Origin: Bacteroidota bacterium
GTDB lineage: Bacteria > Bacteroidota > Bacteroidia > Chitinophagales > Chitinophagaceae
NCBI GenBank assembly: GCA_947460795.1
Contig: CANHJA010000001.1
Coordinates: forward strand, 1-34,241
Reading direction: 5' to 3'
Length of the DNA stretch: 34,241 nt
Shown: positions 25,635 through 33,986 of the stretch, in pieces
Numbering within the stretch: position 1 is the stretch's first letter
Layout of the letters: every line of letters begins with the position of its first letter
Made by a program: the position numbers and the translations under genes
The notes under the pieces: generated by a model
Databases searched by the model: none
Seen by the model: the letters and a program-made list of their open reading frames with translations, nothing else
What the model was told of the DNA's origin: nothing

Positions 25635-27899
25635 ATGAAACCGCAACATTTTTTAATCTTATTATTCAGTTTGTTTTTTTCGACAGCAAAATCTCAAACC
25701 TTCTATGATATTAATGTCGTTCAAGATATTGAAATCAGTTTCCCTCAATCTAATTGGGATTCTATCATGGATGTAAATAAAAGTACAACCGAAGATTATT
25801 TAATGGCAAACTGGGTTAAAATCAATGGGGTTCAATATGACAGTGTAGGAGTGCGCTTCAAAGGGAATAGTTCATATAATGCGAACAGCAGTAAAAATCC
25901 ATTAAACATTTCATTGGATGAATTTAAAAAACAAAATTACGAGGGATTTGAATCCATAAAACTCAGCAATGGGTATGGCGATCCTTCATTTATTAGAGAA
26001 GTATTGGGCTACGGAATTTTACAAAAATACATGCATTGTCCTAAAGCTAATTTCGCAAAGGTTACCATCAATGGTATGTATTATGGTGTTTTTACCAATG
26101 ATGAAAGCATCGATAAAAAGTTTATTGCCGATCATTTTTATAGCAACGATCAATGCTTTATTAAATGTTCTTCCTCATTGTCGCCATCAGCGGCCTCTAA
26201 AAATAGTTTAAAATATATCAATGCCAATAGTGCCAGTTATTCTTCTACATATGATATGAAATCGGATACAGGTTGGAATGCTTTTATTAATTTATGCGAT
26301 GTAGTAACGAACAATACAACTGAGTTGCCTTCAAAATTAGATATGGACAGAGCCATTTGGATGTTGGCTTTCAATAACTTATTTGTAAACTTAGATAGTT
26401 ACAGTGGAGTATATGCCCAAAATCACTATGTGTACCAAGATCATACCAATCATTTTAATCCAATTGTTTGGGATTTAAATATGTGTTTTGGAGCATTCCC
26501 TTTTGCCGGACAAGGAACAATTGGCATCGGACAAAAAACACTCACCGAGTTAAAAGAATATTCGCCATTTGCACACGCAACCGATATTGCTTGGCCTCTA
26601 ATAAATGATGTATTGGCAGATACTACTATGAAAAGAAAGTATTTAGCCCATTTAAAAACGATGCTTTCAGAAAATATCATTAATGGAAATTATCTAAATG
26701 ATGCAATGCAATATCAATCTATTGCAGACAATGCATTGATTGCAGATTCTAATAAATTATTTACGTATCAGCAATTTCAAAATGGACTTAATACCGATGT
26801 CATTTTTGGTAACTTTACGGTTCCAGGAATTGCTAATTTATTAGAAGCCCGTAAAATATATTTACAAACGATTCCTGAATTAACGGCTACAGAACCTACA
26901 ATCAATACTCCCGTTTTTAGCAATGCATCACCTGCTATAAATGCCAATGTCAACGTAGCAGTTACAATAATGAATGCCAATACTTCAAGTGCCTATATTG
27001 GTTATCGATATGATGTGAAAGAAAAGTTTAGCAAGTTGCCATTGTTTGATGATGGAATGCACAATGATGGAAGTGCCAATGATGGGGTATATGGAAATGC
27101 CTTCACGATGACAGGCGCTGTTATGCAATATTATGTGTATGCTGAAAATTTATCGATCGGAAAATTTTTACCTGCAAGAGCAGAGCATGAATTTTTATCA
27201 TTGAATGCTATTACTACAGTTCCTCAAATAGGGGATGTTGTCCTCAACGAATTTTTAGCACAAAATGATCATTGGAATCTTGATGAATACAGTGATCGAG
27301 AGGACTGGATTGAATTATATAATAAAACAAATTCAGTATTGGATTTGAGTAATGTATATCTATCAAACAAGGCCAATACAATTTCTAAATGGAAGTTGCC
27401 AGCAGGTACCACAATAATGCCCAATGGTTATTTAACTATTTTCGCAGATGACGATTCATTGGAACAAATCTTTCATACCAATTTTAATTTAAGTAAAGAC
27501 TCTGGAACAATAATTCTCAGCAATGGAAATGTTATTTTAGATTCCGTAAATTATTACACGCAATTAAGCGACACTTCTTGGGGGCGTTTGCCCAATGGTA
27601 CTGGAAATTTTACGTATTTAATTCCTACCTACGGGTATGAAAATAATCATTTCCCATTGGCTAGCAGTTCAATTTTTTCTCCTAAAACAAACTTTGTACT
27701 TTATCCAAATCCTGCCAATAACTCAGTGACTGTAACATACAATGGAAGAAAAAAAGTAACTGTTTTAAATATTTTGGGACAACCAATCTATACAGGAAGT
27801 GCCAACAACAGCTTGCAAATAAATACGACCAATTGGATAGGAGGGATGTATTTTGTAACCTGTGGAAATGCAACTCAAAAACTGATGATCGTAAAGTAA
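25635..27899 (+). CDS. Secreted CotH-kinase family protein with lamin-tail and T9SS sorting domains
   Basis: A 754-aa exported protein. From ATG 25635 the signal peptide is clean (MKPQHFLILLFSLFFSTAKS). The ATG at 25605 lies within the preceding terminator and adds ten non-signal residues. The CotH domain (about 25-410) contains VGVRFKGNSSY and the NPIVWDLNMCFG motif with the acidic residues of this atypical protein-kinase fold. A short beta domain follows (about 430-530), then a lamin-tail domain (about 540-640, DVVLNEFLAQ, REDWIELYN). The T9SS sorting domain closes it (LYPNPANNS, then GGMYFVTCGN). CotH proteins phosphorylate secreted proteins in spores and some pathogens; the target here is unknown. 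Confidence 0.87.
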   Translation: MKPQHFLILLFSLFFSTAKSQTFYDINVVQDIEISFPQSNWDSIMDVNKSTTEDYLMANWVKINGVQYDSVGVRFKGNSSYNANSSKNPLNISLDEFKKQNYEGFESIKLSNGYGDPSFIREVLGYGILQKYMHCPKANFAKVTINGMYYGVFTNDESIDKKFIADHFYSNDQCFIKCSSSLSPSAASKNSLKYINANSASYSSTYDMKSDTGWNAFINLCDVVTNNTTELPSKLDMDRAIWMLAFNNLFVNLDSYSGVYAQNHYVYQDHTNHFNPIVWDLNMCFGAFPFAGQGTIGIGQKTLTELKEYSPFAHATDIAWPLINDVLADTTMKRKYLAHLKTMLSENIINGNYLNDAMQYQSIADNALIADSNKLFTYQQFQNGLNTDVIFGNFTVPGIANLLEARKIYLQTIPELTATEPTINTPVFSNASPAINANVNVAVTIMNANTSSAYIGYRYDVKEKFSKLPLFDDGMHNDGSANDGVYGNAFTMTGAVMQYYVYAENLSIGKFLPARAEHEFLSLNAITTVPQIGDVVLNEFLAQNDHWNLDEYSDREDWIELYNKTNSVLDLSNVYLSNKANTISKWKLPAGTTIMPNGYLTIFADDDSLEQIFHTNFNLSKDSGTIILSNGNVILDSVNYYTQLSDTSWGRLPNGTGNFTYLIPTYGYENNHFPLASSSIFSPKTNFVLYPNPANNSVTVTYNGRKKVTVLNILGQPIYTGSANNSLQINTTNWIGGMYFVTCGNATQKLMIVK

Positions 27900-28014
27900 A
27901 TACTTGTTTAATACAGCATTGTTAATCGCTATGAAATAAACCAAAGGCTAATTTTCAATGGTTTTGAAGTACAGGATAATTGCAAGGAACTATTTTAGTT
28001 AACCAGTTGTTTAT

Positions 28015-28683
28015 TTAATCCACTGTAATATGTAAACATCCATTCTTCTCAAATTTTACATAACATTTCTTCATATTATGCAATGAGTCAAGCGCTTGAA
28101 TAAAATTTTTACACTGCTTTTTATTTTCTCTAAATGCACGATAACTTATGTCAAAGGTTTTACCTTTTAAATGTGCACTTGTTTTAATTGCATTCTTATT
28201 TTTGCGCATTAATTTTCTAACTGACTCTAATGTTCTTGTAGTACTAGTTATTTCAAATGGAACATATGGAATTGAATCTTTTGAACAATTACACATGTAT
28301 AACTTTGAAAGTTCTTGAATGAAATCAAAACCTCTTGGCAAAATATAAGGCCTAGATGACTCAGATTCTCTAATGGTATAATAATTATTTGTCTTTAGTT
28401 CTAATAAAATTGAATCTTTTAGTAGGTTATCTAATTTATTAAAATCTTCTTGAGGCTCTATGCCTTGTTTGTTTGAATAGGCTTTTTCATGATCTGCCAC
28501 TAAATCATTAAATAAATTTGGACAATTAATACATTCTGCAGATTGAAAGCCACTGCTATTTTTATAATATCCAAAAATGGCTTTCATTTTTCGAATTATT
28601 TTTTTTCTAAAAGGAATTAAACAAATAATTACTACTAAAACAACAATTATAATTTTACCGATGTCTTTTTTTAATATTTTCAT
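28015..28683 (-). CDS. Membrane-anchored DUF5715-like (M15-peptidase-like) protein
   Basis: A 222-aa protein with an N-terminal membrane anchor (about 9-28, between lysine clusters) and an exported C-terminal part. TSTTRTLESVRKLMRKN, followed by SAHLKGKTFDISY and a final CLHITVD, fits the DUF5715 group. HLKGKTFD (H-x6-D) and the late histidine mirror the zinc ligands of M15 D-Ala-D-Ala carboxypeptidases. A peptidoglycan-related hydrolase role is therefore possible, but catalytic activity is not shown. Cysteines (ECINCPN, MCNCSK) suggest disulfides. It is a separate unit with about 110 nt on each side. Confidence 0.7.
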   Translation of the reverse strand: MKILKKDIGKIIIVVLVVIICLIPFRKKIIRKMKAIFGYYKNSSGFQSAECINCPNLFNDLVADHEKAYSNKQGIEPQEDFNKLDNLLKDSILLELKTNNYYTIRESESSRPYILPRGFDFIQELSKLYMCNCSKDSIPYVPFEITSTTRTLESVRKLMRKNKNAIKTSAHLKGKTFDISYRAFRENKKQCKNFIQALDSLHNMKKCYVKFEKNGCLHITVD

Positions 28684-28793
28684 TTTTAGGTTCTAAATTT
28701 TGTAAAAGGTATTTTAGAATTGTTATCTAGTTTTATTGGGAGAAGTATTGTATTCACATAACATTTGAAAAAAGTATAAGTTATGTTAGCACT

Positions 28794-29315
28794 TTAGTTA
28801 TCTTCGCTTTCAACCGTTTTGTTCAATCTTGAAATAAGATTAAACTTTTTAGTTTTTTCGTCAAACTTATAAAAGTAATAATGCAAGTCTATTTTTTTTT
28901 CATCCTTTTCATTCATTAGCGTTTCGTATGTGTAGAATAAATAGCTATTTTTTTCATATCTAATATTCTCATTATTGTCATAATATACACCTCTATATGA
29001 GTGTTCAGTCGGTATAGAATAAATCAAACCTGTATTCCTATCTACCATTACTCCATTACTACAGCCAGTGCCGCATCCCCATAATATGACAACATAATGT
29101 CCACCAAAGTCAACATTTGTGTTGTTATATCCTTCTGTTATTGCTGTTCGAAATTTTCTTCCAAGTTTGTGACTATATAAATTTAGATTTGCTTTCTTGC
29201 TATTAGAGATTTTGGCTGGATAATTTTCAAACTTAACTCCTCCTACTGATTGTGAAAAAATGCTTGTATAGAAAAACACACATGCTATAGCCAAGATGAT
29301 TTTTGATAGTTTCAT
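28794..29315 (-). CDS. Small exported protein with GHY-WGCGTGC motif, function unknown
   Basis: A 173-aa protein with a signal peptide (about 1-22, ending FSQS). The central stretch VDFGGHYVVILWGCGTGCSN is a recognisable conserved pattern found in exported hypothetical proteins, and is followed by a VDRNTGLIYSIP strand. The two cysteines in GCGTGC may form a disulfide or bind a ligand. No enzymatic family is known to me. It lies in a row of three short minus-strand genes for exported or anchored proteins, each with its own gap of 100-150 nt, so no operon is evident. Confidence 0.72.
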   Translation of the reverse strand: MKLSKIILAIACVFFYTSIFSQSVGGVKFENYPAKISNSKKANLNLYSHKLGRKFRTAITEGYNNTNVDFGGHYVVILWGCGTGCSNGVMVDRNTGLIYSIPTEHSYRGVYYDNNENIRYEKNSYLFYTYETLMNEKDEKKIDLHYYFYKFDEKTKKFNLISRLNKTVESEDN

Positions 29316-29462
29316 TTTTTTTATTTTTTTATTTTGAAGTGATTAAATAATCAATATTTTAATAAATGAATTCCATAGGAAGGTACATTTAAAAATATAT
29401 TTCTTTACAGTATATAAATGCCTATTTTACTCGTGTTTGTAGAACTAAATTAATTTTATTTC

Positions 29463-29852
29463 TCAATATCCTATTTTTCCAGCTCCCGTGTTTCTATTAT
29501 ATTTGACAGTATAAGGATAGACTTGTTCCGACATTCCATCGTCACCAGGTTTTTTAATTATTTGTAAACTTGTTTTTTCGCCTTTTGCATTTTTAAGTGT
29601 AAATACTTGGGAGTATTTACTTTTACTAAAAGAGCCAGTCATCTTTAAACTTTCATATATTTCCATACCCGCTATTGCAAATATTACTGAATTTTCTAAA
29701 ATGTAGATATCCCAAAATGGCTCAGTCCCAAATCCATGAAACAAGACTTTTATTTTTTTATTTTGAATATCAGTGTACGTTTTTTTAGGGGACTGTGCAA
29801 TTGTACATATAAATGAACAAAGAATTGCAATTAATAATATTATTTTTTTCAT
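29463..29852 (-). CDS. Small exported COG3650-like protein
   Basis: A 129-aa protein. The signal peptide spans about residues 1-19 (ending TIAQS). GTEPFWDIYI near 43-52 and DGMSEQVYPYTV near the C-terminus match the GTEPFW...DGMSD..YPY pattern of COG3650-type envelope proteins of unknown function; the cysteine that often precedes DGMSD is missing here. A full -7 element (minus TAATTTTG, 29936-29929) lies 77 nt upstream of the start. The neighbouring fusA terminator isolates it from fusA transcription. Confidence 0.72.
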   Translation of the reverse strand: MKKIILLIAILCSFICTIAQSPKKTYTDIQNKKIKVLFHGFGTEPFWDIYILENSVIFAIAGMEIYESLKMTGSFSKSKYSQVFTLKNAKGEKTSLQIIKKPGDDGMSEQVYPYTVKYNRNTGAGKIGY

Positions 29853-29928
29853 TTTTTGTTTTTAATTTTTCCTATTTTTTAATTTTAGAATTACGCTTAT
29901 TTTTTAAAATAAATAATTGTATAGTTTA

Positions 29929-29936
29929 CAAAATTA
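29929..29936 (-). promoter_or_regulatory. Candidate -7 element of the COG3650-like gene
   Basis: Minus-strand TAATTTTG fits TAnnTTTG. No TTG is found at the -33 distance. Confidence 0.4.
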
Positions 29937-30041
29937 ATTCTTTCTGTGTATATAAAAAATATCAGATTTGGTACAATTATTAATTTTTCAAGTGGATATT
30001 TTTTATTTGGGGGATGTAAAATGTTCATTTAATCCTCCAAT

Positions 30042-30069
30042 AAAAAAGTCCCGATTGCTCGGGACTTTT
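30042..30069 (-). terminator. Intrinsic terminator of fusA
   Basis: The stem AAAAGTCCCGA (30044-30054) pairs perfectly with TCGGGACTTTT (30059-30069) across a TTGC loop. The A run at 30042-30047 gives the U tract on the minus strand, 21 nt after the fusA stop. Confidence 0.92.
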
Positions 30070-30090
30070 ATTTTATACTTTCAAATTGAA

Positions 30091-32238
30091 TTATTCTTCA
30101 ATTCTTTTACCTTTTGATTTAGCAATAATTTCTTCTGCTACGTTATTTGGAGCAGGAGCATAATGACTAAATTCCATCGCGTTACTTGCACGACCAGATG
30201 AAATAGAACGCAATTGAGTAACATAACCGAACATTTCAGATAATGGAACTTTCGCTCTGATAACTTGCGCACCAGCTTTAGAATCCATACCTTCCAATAA
30301 TCCACGACGACGATTTAAGTCACCTGTAACGTCTCCCATGTATTGGTCTGGAGTTACTACTTCTACTTTCATGATTGGCTCAAGTAAAGTTGGTTTTGCT
30401 TTACGTCCAGCTTCTCTGAAACCTTGACGAGCACACAACTCAAAACTCATTGCATCAGAATCCACATCATGGTAACTACCATCAAATACTCTGATTTTCA
30501 TATCTACAACTGGATACCCAGCTAATACACCATTGTTCATTGCATTTTCAAATCCTTTTTGAATAGCAGGTAAGAACTCTTTAGGGATAGAACCTCCAAA
30601 TAATTCATTCACGAATTGGAATGATTTACCGTCGTTTTCTTTTAACCATTCTGCATCAGCAGGCCCAATTTCAAATTGAATATCGGCGAATTTACCACGA
30701 CCACCAGATTGTTTTTTCAAAACTTCACGGTGTTCAACTTTATTTTGGAATGCCTCTTTATAAGCAACCATTGGAGCTCCTTGGTTAACTTCCACTTTGA
30801 ATTCACGACGCATACGATCTACAATGATTTCAAGGTGTAACTCACCCATACCACTTAAGATAGTTTGTCCTGTTTCTTCGTCTGTTTTAACACGCAATGT
30901 AGGATCTTCCTCTACTAATTTAGCGATAGCCATACCCATTTTATCAACGTCTGCTTGTGTTTTAGGTTCAACAGCAATCGAGATAACTGGTTCAGGGAAT
31001 GTCATTGACTCTAACACAACTGGGTGTTTTTCATCGCATAAAGTATCTCCTGTTTTAATATCTTTAAATCCTACTGCTGCACCAATATCACCTGCTTCGA
31101 TGTAGTCAACAGGGTTTTGTTTGTTTGCGTGCATTTGCATGATACGAGAAATACGCTCATTTTTACCAGTACGTGTATTCAATACATAAGAACCAGAATC
31201 TAAACGACCTGAATAAGCACGGAAGAACGCCAAACGACCTACGAAAGGATCCGTCATGATTTTAAATGCCAACGCTGAGAAAGGTGCTTTTGCATCAGCT
31301 GGTCTTTTTACCTCTTCTCCAGTATCTGGGTTAACACCATCTACTGCATCAATGTCCAAAGGACCAGGTAAGTAACGACAAACAGCATCTAATGCAGTTT
31401 GAACTCCTTTATTTTTGAATGAAGAACCACACATCATCGGAATGATAGAGATATCAATTACCGCTTTACGAATTGCTTCATGCATTTCTTCTTCAGTGAT
31501 TGAATTTGGATCTTCAAAGAATTTTTCTAATAATTTTTCATCGTATTCAGCAACTGCTTCTACTAATTCTTGACGATATTGATTTACTTCTTCAATCATA
31601 TCTTCAGGAATAGGAACTTCTTTGAAAGTCATCCCTTGTGTAGCGTCGTCCCAAACAATTCCTTTCATTGTAATTAAATCTACCACACCTTTGAAATTAT
31701 CTTCAGCGCCGATAGGCAATTGCAATGGAACTGCTTTAGCACCTAACATTTCACGAACTTGTTTTACAACGTTCAAGAAATCAGCACCGCTTCTATCCAT
31801 TTTATTTACGAAACCAATACGAGGAACTTTGTAACGGTTTGCTTGACGCCAAACTGTTTCAGATTGAGGCTCAACACCTGATACCGCACAGAATAAAGCT
31901 AATAAACCATCCAATACACGCAAAGAACGCTCAACCTCTACCGTGAAATCCACGTGACCTGGAGTATCAATGATGTTGAATTTATATTGTTTTGTATCTG
32001 CATTTTTAACACCTTGTGTCATTGGGAAATTCCAAAAACAAGTTGTTGCAGCTGAAGTAATAGTGATACCTCTTTCTTGTTCTTGAGCCATCCAATCCAT
32101 GGTTGCTCCACCATCGTGAACCTCACCAATTTTGTGGTTAACCCCTGTGTAATACAAAATACGTTCTGTCGTAGTTGTCTTTCCTGCGTCAATATGCGCA
32201 GCAATTCCGAAATTTCTTTGGTAGCGTAAATCTGCCAT
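30091..32238 (-). CDS. fusA: Translation elongation factor G
   Basis: A 715-aa translational GTPase that moves tRNA and mRNA through the ribosome after peptide bond formation. The G1 loop AHIDAGKTT is at 14-22, with DTPGHVD (G3) and NKMD (G4). All five domains are present, ending in the domain IV/V region with [17 protein letters not shown]. It looks like the canonical, highly conserved EF-G, not a fusA2 paralogue. Context is unusual: rpsL, rpsG, tuf and rpsJ are absent on both sides. A strong terminator follows it and a repeat-filled stretch lies upstream, so it is expressed alone. Confidence 0.97.
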   Translation of the reverse strand: MADLRYQRNFGIAAHIDAGKTTTTERILYYTGVNHKIGEVHDGGATMDWMAQEQERGITITSAATTCFWNFPMTQGVKNADTKQYKFNIIDTPGHVDFTVEVERSLRVLDGLLALFCAVSGVEPQSETVWRQANRYKVPRIGFVNKMDRSGADFLNVVKQVREMLGAKAVPLQLPIGAEDNFKGVVDLITMKGIVWDDATQGMTFKEVPIPEDMIEEVNQYRQELVEAVAEYDEKLLEKFFEDPNSITEEEMHEAIRKAVIDISIIPMMCGSSFKNKGVQTALDAVCRYLPGPLDIDAVDGVNPDTGEEVKRPADAKAPFSALAFKIMTDPFVGRLAFFRAYSGRLDSGSYVLNTRTGKNERISRIMQMHANKQNPVDYIEAGDIGAAVGFKDIKTGDTLCDEKHPVVLESMTFPEPVISIAVEPKTQADVDKMGMAIAKLVEEDPTLRVKTDEETGQTILSGMGELHLEIIVDRMRREFKVEVNQGAPMVAYKEAFQNKVEHREVLKKQSGGRGKFADIQFEIGPADAEWLKENDGKSFQFVNELFGGSIPKEFLPAIQKGFENAMNNGVLAGYPVVDMKIRVFDGSYHDVDSDAMSFELCARQGFREAGRKAKPTLLEPIMKVEVVTPDQYMGDVTGDLNRRRGLLEGMDSKAGAQVIRAKVPLSEMFGYVTQLRSISSGRASNAMEFSHYAPAPNNVAEEIIAKSKGKRIEE

Positions 32239-32455
32239 TTTTGTTGTTTAAATTAATTTATGAATAATAAAAAAACTATTTATTAGCTTTTTAAGAGTTG
32301 CGAAGGTAATACCAATTTTTTAGATAAAAAAAAAGAGTTCGCAATTTAATGTTAAGTTGTTTTTGGACCCCGATTTTTAATGTATTATGATGATATATTC
32401 TTACAAGTGAGCGTGACGACGACAGTTTTATTTATTGGAGACGAAGGAAGCGGTG
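32239..32455 (-). promoter_or_regulatory. fusA upstream region with candidate -7 element
   Basis: A gene-free stretch. Minus-strand TACCTTCG at 32308-32301 fits the -7 consensus at seven of eight positions (TTCG in place of TTTG), 62 nt from the fusA ATG. No -33 TTG is correctly spaced. The part from about 32400 shows degenerate pieces of the repeat described next. Confidence 0.45.
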
Positions 32456-32539
32456 TAGGTTTTGCTTAGAAAGCTTATTGTATCATAAATTACAGGTATG
32501 CTTAGACTGCTTCGTGCCTCGCAGTGACGTCCCCTCGTG
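32456..32539. repeat. REP/MITE-like palindromic element, copy 1
   Basis: Its first 64 nt (32456-32519) match 32620-32683 with three differences. It ends with the arm AGACTGCTTCGTGCCTCGC, which pairs with the opposite arm at 32602-32620. A further 20 nt (32520-32539) are shared with copy 2 after its insertion. No ORF with coding character crosses it. Confidence 0.85.
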
Positions 32540-32593
32540 GTTGCTGCTATGAAATAATGGAACCTTCAAGATGAGTATAATCTCGATTCCGGA

Positions 32594-32722
32594 GCGTCGT
32601 TGCGAGGTACGAAGCAATCTAGGTTTTGCTTAGAAAGCTTATTGTAACATAAATTATTGGTATGCTTAGACTGCTTCGTGCCTTTCCGAATAGCGGAACA
32701 GGCGCAGTGACGTCACCTCGTG
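32594..32722. repeat. REP/MITE-like palindromic element, copy 2, interrupted by a hairpin
   Basis: The left arm (32594-32620, containing GAGGTACGAAGCAATCT) and right arm (32668-32683 plus 32703-32713) are imperfect inverted repeats. They are 19 bp with two mismatches near the core, once a 19-nt insertion at 32684-32702 is removed. The inserted TTCCG-loop-CGGAA, together with flanking GCCT/AGGC, forms its own hairpin (32680-32703). The arm sequence resembles the widespread bacterial repeat family with core GCGAGGxACGAAGCAATCT. Confidence 0.85.
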
Positions 32723-32994
32723 CAGGAGCTGGTTCAATACGTGCAGGAGCTCATTCAATACTTGCAGAAGCTGGTTTAATACGTGCAGGAGGTCGTTCAA
32801 TACTTGCAGGAGGTCGTTCAATACTTGCAGGAGGTCGTTCAATACTTGCAGGTGCTGGTTCGATACTTGCAGGAGCTGGTTCAATACTTGCAGGAACTGG
32901 TTTGATACTTGCAGGAGCTGGTTTAATACTTGCAGGAGCTCGTTCAATACTTGCAGGAGGTCGTTCAATACTTGCAGGAGGTTGTTTGATACTT
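32722..32994. repeat. 21-bp tandem array, 13 units (minisatellite)
   Basis: Thirteen contiguous 21-bp units, consensus GCAGGAGSTSGTTCAATACT plus T or G, run without spacers. Units 4, 5 and 6 are identical; others differ at up to nine variable positions. A 6-nt fragment of a fourteenth unit follows. The array starts exactly where repeat copy 2 ends. Because the unit is a multiple of three, four of the six frames are open across it, so the long ORFs here are weak evidence for genes. Confidence 0.95.
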
Positions 32995-33073
32995 GCAGTT
33001 GATTTTACTAGAAGGGCAGTAACTATTAAAACAAAAAAGGATGTGTAAATCATTTTTGCAGCATCTTTGCGAA

Positions 33074-33388
33074 ATGAACAGCAAGTTGAATTCGATTAAA
33101 CAAATTCGATTAATAGGCATGATTGAAGGTATTTCATATCTTTTTTTATTATTCGTTTCTATGCCTTTAAAATACATCTGGAAAATGCCTCAAGCAGTTA
33201 TCATGAATGGTTGGGTACATGGTTTTTTATTTGTGTTGCTGGCTATTTCGATTTTAAAAACTTGGGTGGTTTGCAAATGGCCTTTTAAACGTGCTTTTAT
33301 AGCTGGCATTGCTTCTTTATTGCCTTTCGGTACTTTTTGGTTTGATAAACGTTTAAAAGAGGAGCAATCATTATACGAACAATATTAA
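33074..33388 (+). CDS. DUF3817 family membrane protein
   Basis: A 104-aa protein with three hydrophobic segments. IRLIGMIEGISYLFLLFV, then MPLKYIWKMP and GWVHGFLFV, match the DUF3817 pattern; the family's role is unknown. I place the start at ATG 33074. The upstream in-frame ATG at 33041 would add eleven residues, and its sequence overlaps a near-consensus -7 (CATCTTTG, 33062-33069). The following gene begins 9 nt after the stop, so both are likely co-transcribed. Confidence 0.85.
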   Translation: MNSKLNSIKQIRLIGMIEGISYLFLLFVSMPLKYIWKMPQAVIMNGWVHGFLFVLLAISILKTWVVCKWPFKRAFIAGIASLLPFGTFWFDKRLKEEQSLYEQY

Positions 33389-33397
33389 ATACATTAT

Positions 33398-33976
33398 ATG
33401 ATGAAACAAATCTCTTTTTTTACGCTACTATCTATTTTGGTTATCAGCTTGTCTTCTTTCTTTTTCAATAAAAAAATTGTCAAAAAGCCACAAGCTATTT
33501 TGTTTATGTTGCATCAAAATGAGCGAAAAATTGAGCAATTAAAAAAAATGAATCGCAAAATGGATGCTGATCAGGTGGCCCTTGAAACACAAAATATCAA
33601 CAATTCATTGGTTACTTACTTAAGTTCATCGATCACCTTTTGTCCGGTTTATTTTTTTTACAGTTCAGATTTTGAACAAGTGATTCAAAAGAATTGGGAT
33701 TCGGTACAATTTATTAATAACAGACCTACAGCGAAGCAATTGGAAAATTATTTTATTGGAGACTATAACGAGCCCAGTGGAATTTATTTACACGACGAAA
33801 AATTTCAAGAGCTCGATTTTATACTTAATTATACACCCATACATTTAACCCAAAAAGGCAATGTGGCGGCTTCTTTTTCGATCTTGAAATCGAAAATAGT
33901 TGATGTAAAATTGTACCGATATTACGAAAATTATGAGAAAAGAACCCGCAGACAACAAAATAGAAAGAAACCTTAG
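33398..33976 (+). CDS. Exported or membrane-anchored protein of unknown function
   Basis: A 192-aa protein I do not recognise. A hydrophobic N-terminal segment (about 4-23) is followed by a lysine-rich stretch, a charged helical part, and a mixed alpha/beta C-terminal region ending in a very basic tail (KRTRRQQNRKKP). No catalytic motif is visible. It starts 9 nt after DUF3817, suggesting a two-gene unit, and precedes the independent lpdA promoter. Confidence 0.65.
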   Translation: MMKQISFFTLLSILVISLSSFFFNKKIVKKPQAILFMLHQNERKIEQLKKMNRKMDADQVALETQNINNSLVTYLSSSITFCPVYFFYSSDFEQVIQKNWDSVQFINNRPTAKQLENYFIGDYNEPSGIYLHDEKFQELDFILNYTPIHLTQKGNVAASFSILKSKIVDVKLYRYYENYEKRTRRQQNRKKP

Positions 33977-33986
33977 GGCTTGATTT

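Noticed and set aside
27937..27966. Terminator after the CotH gene
   Set aside because: Only a 6-bp AAACCA/TGGTTT stem without a good T tract; too weak to call.
30797..31105. Plus-strand ORF within fusA
   Set aside because: It is antisense to a highly conserved part of EF-G; it is a shadow frame without its own promoter or recognisable domain.
32666..32968. Minus-strand ORF of LLQVLNx heptads
   Set aside because: It has only TTG starts within the array and an in-frame stop just upstream, and it ends inside the REP-like element. It is kept as an observation on codon-position bias, not as a gene.
32722..32994. CRISPR array
   Set aside because: The 21-bp units are contiguous with no spacers, and no cas gene is present.
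32662..33048. Plus-strand ORF of 128 aa across the repeat and array
   Set aside because: Its start lies inside the REP-like element and its body is only the tandem array; four of six frames are open there, and it overlaps the downstream gene start. No promoter or homology was recognised.
32239..33073. Insertion sequence between fusA and DUF3817
   Set aside because: There is no transposase ORF and no clear target-site duplication; the palindromic repeats fit a non-autonomous element better.
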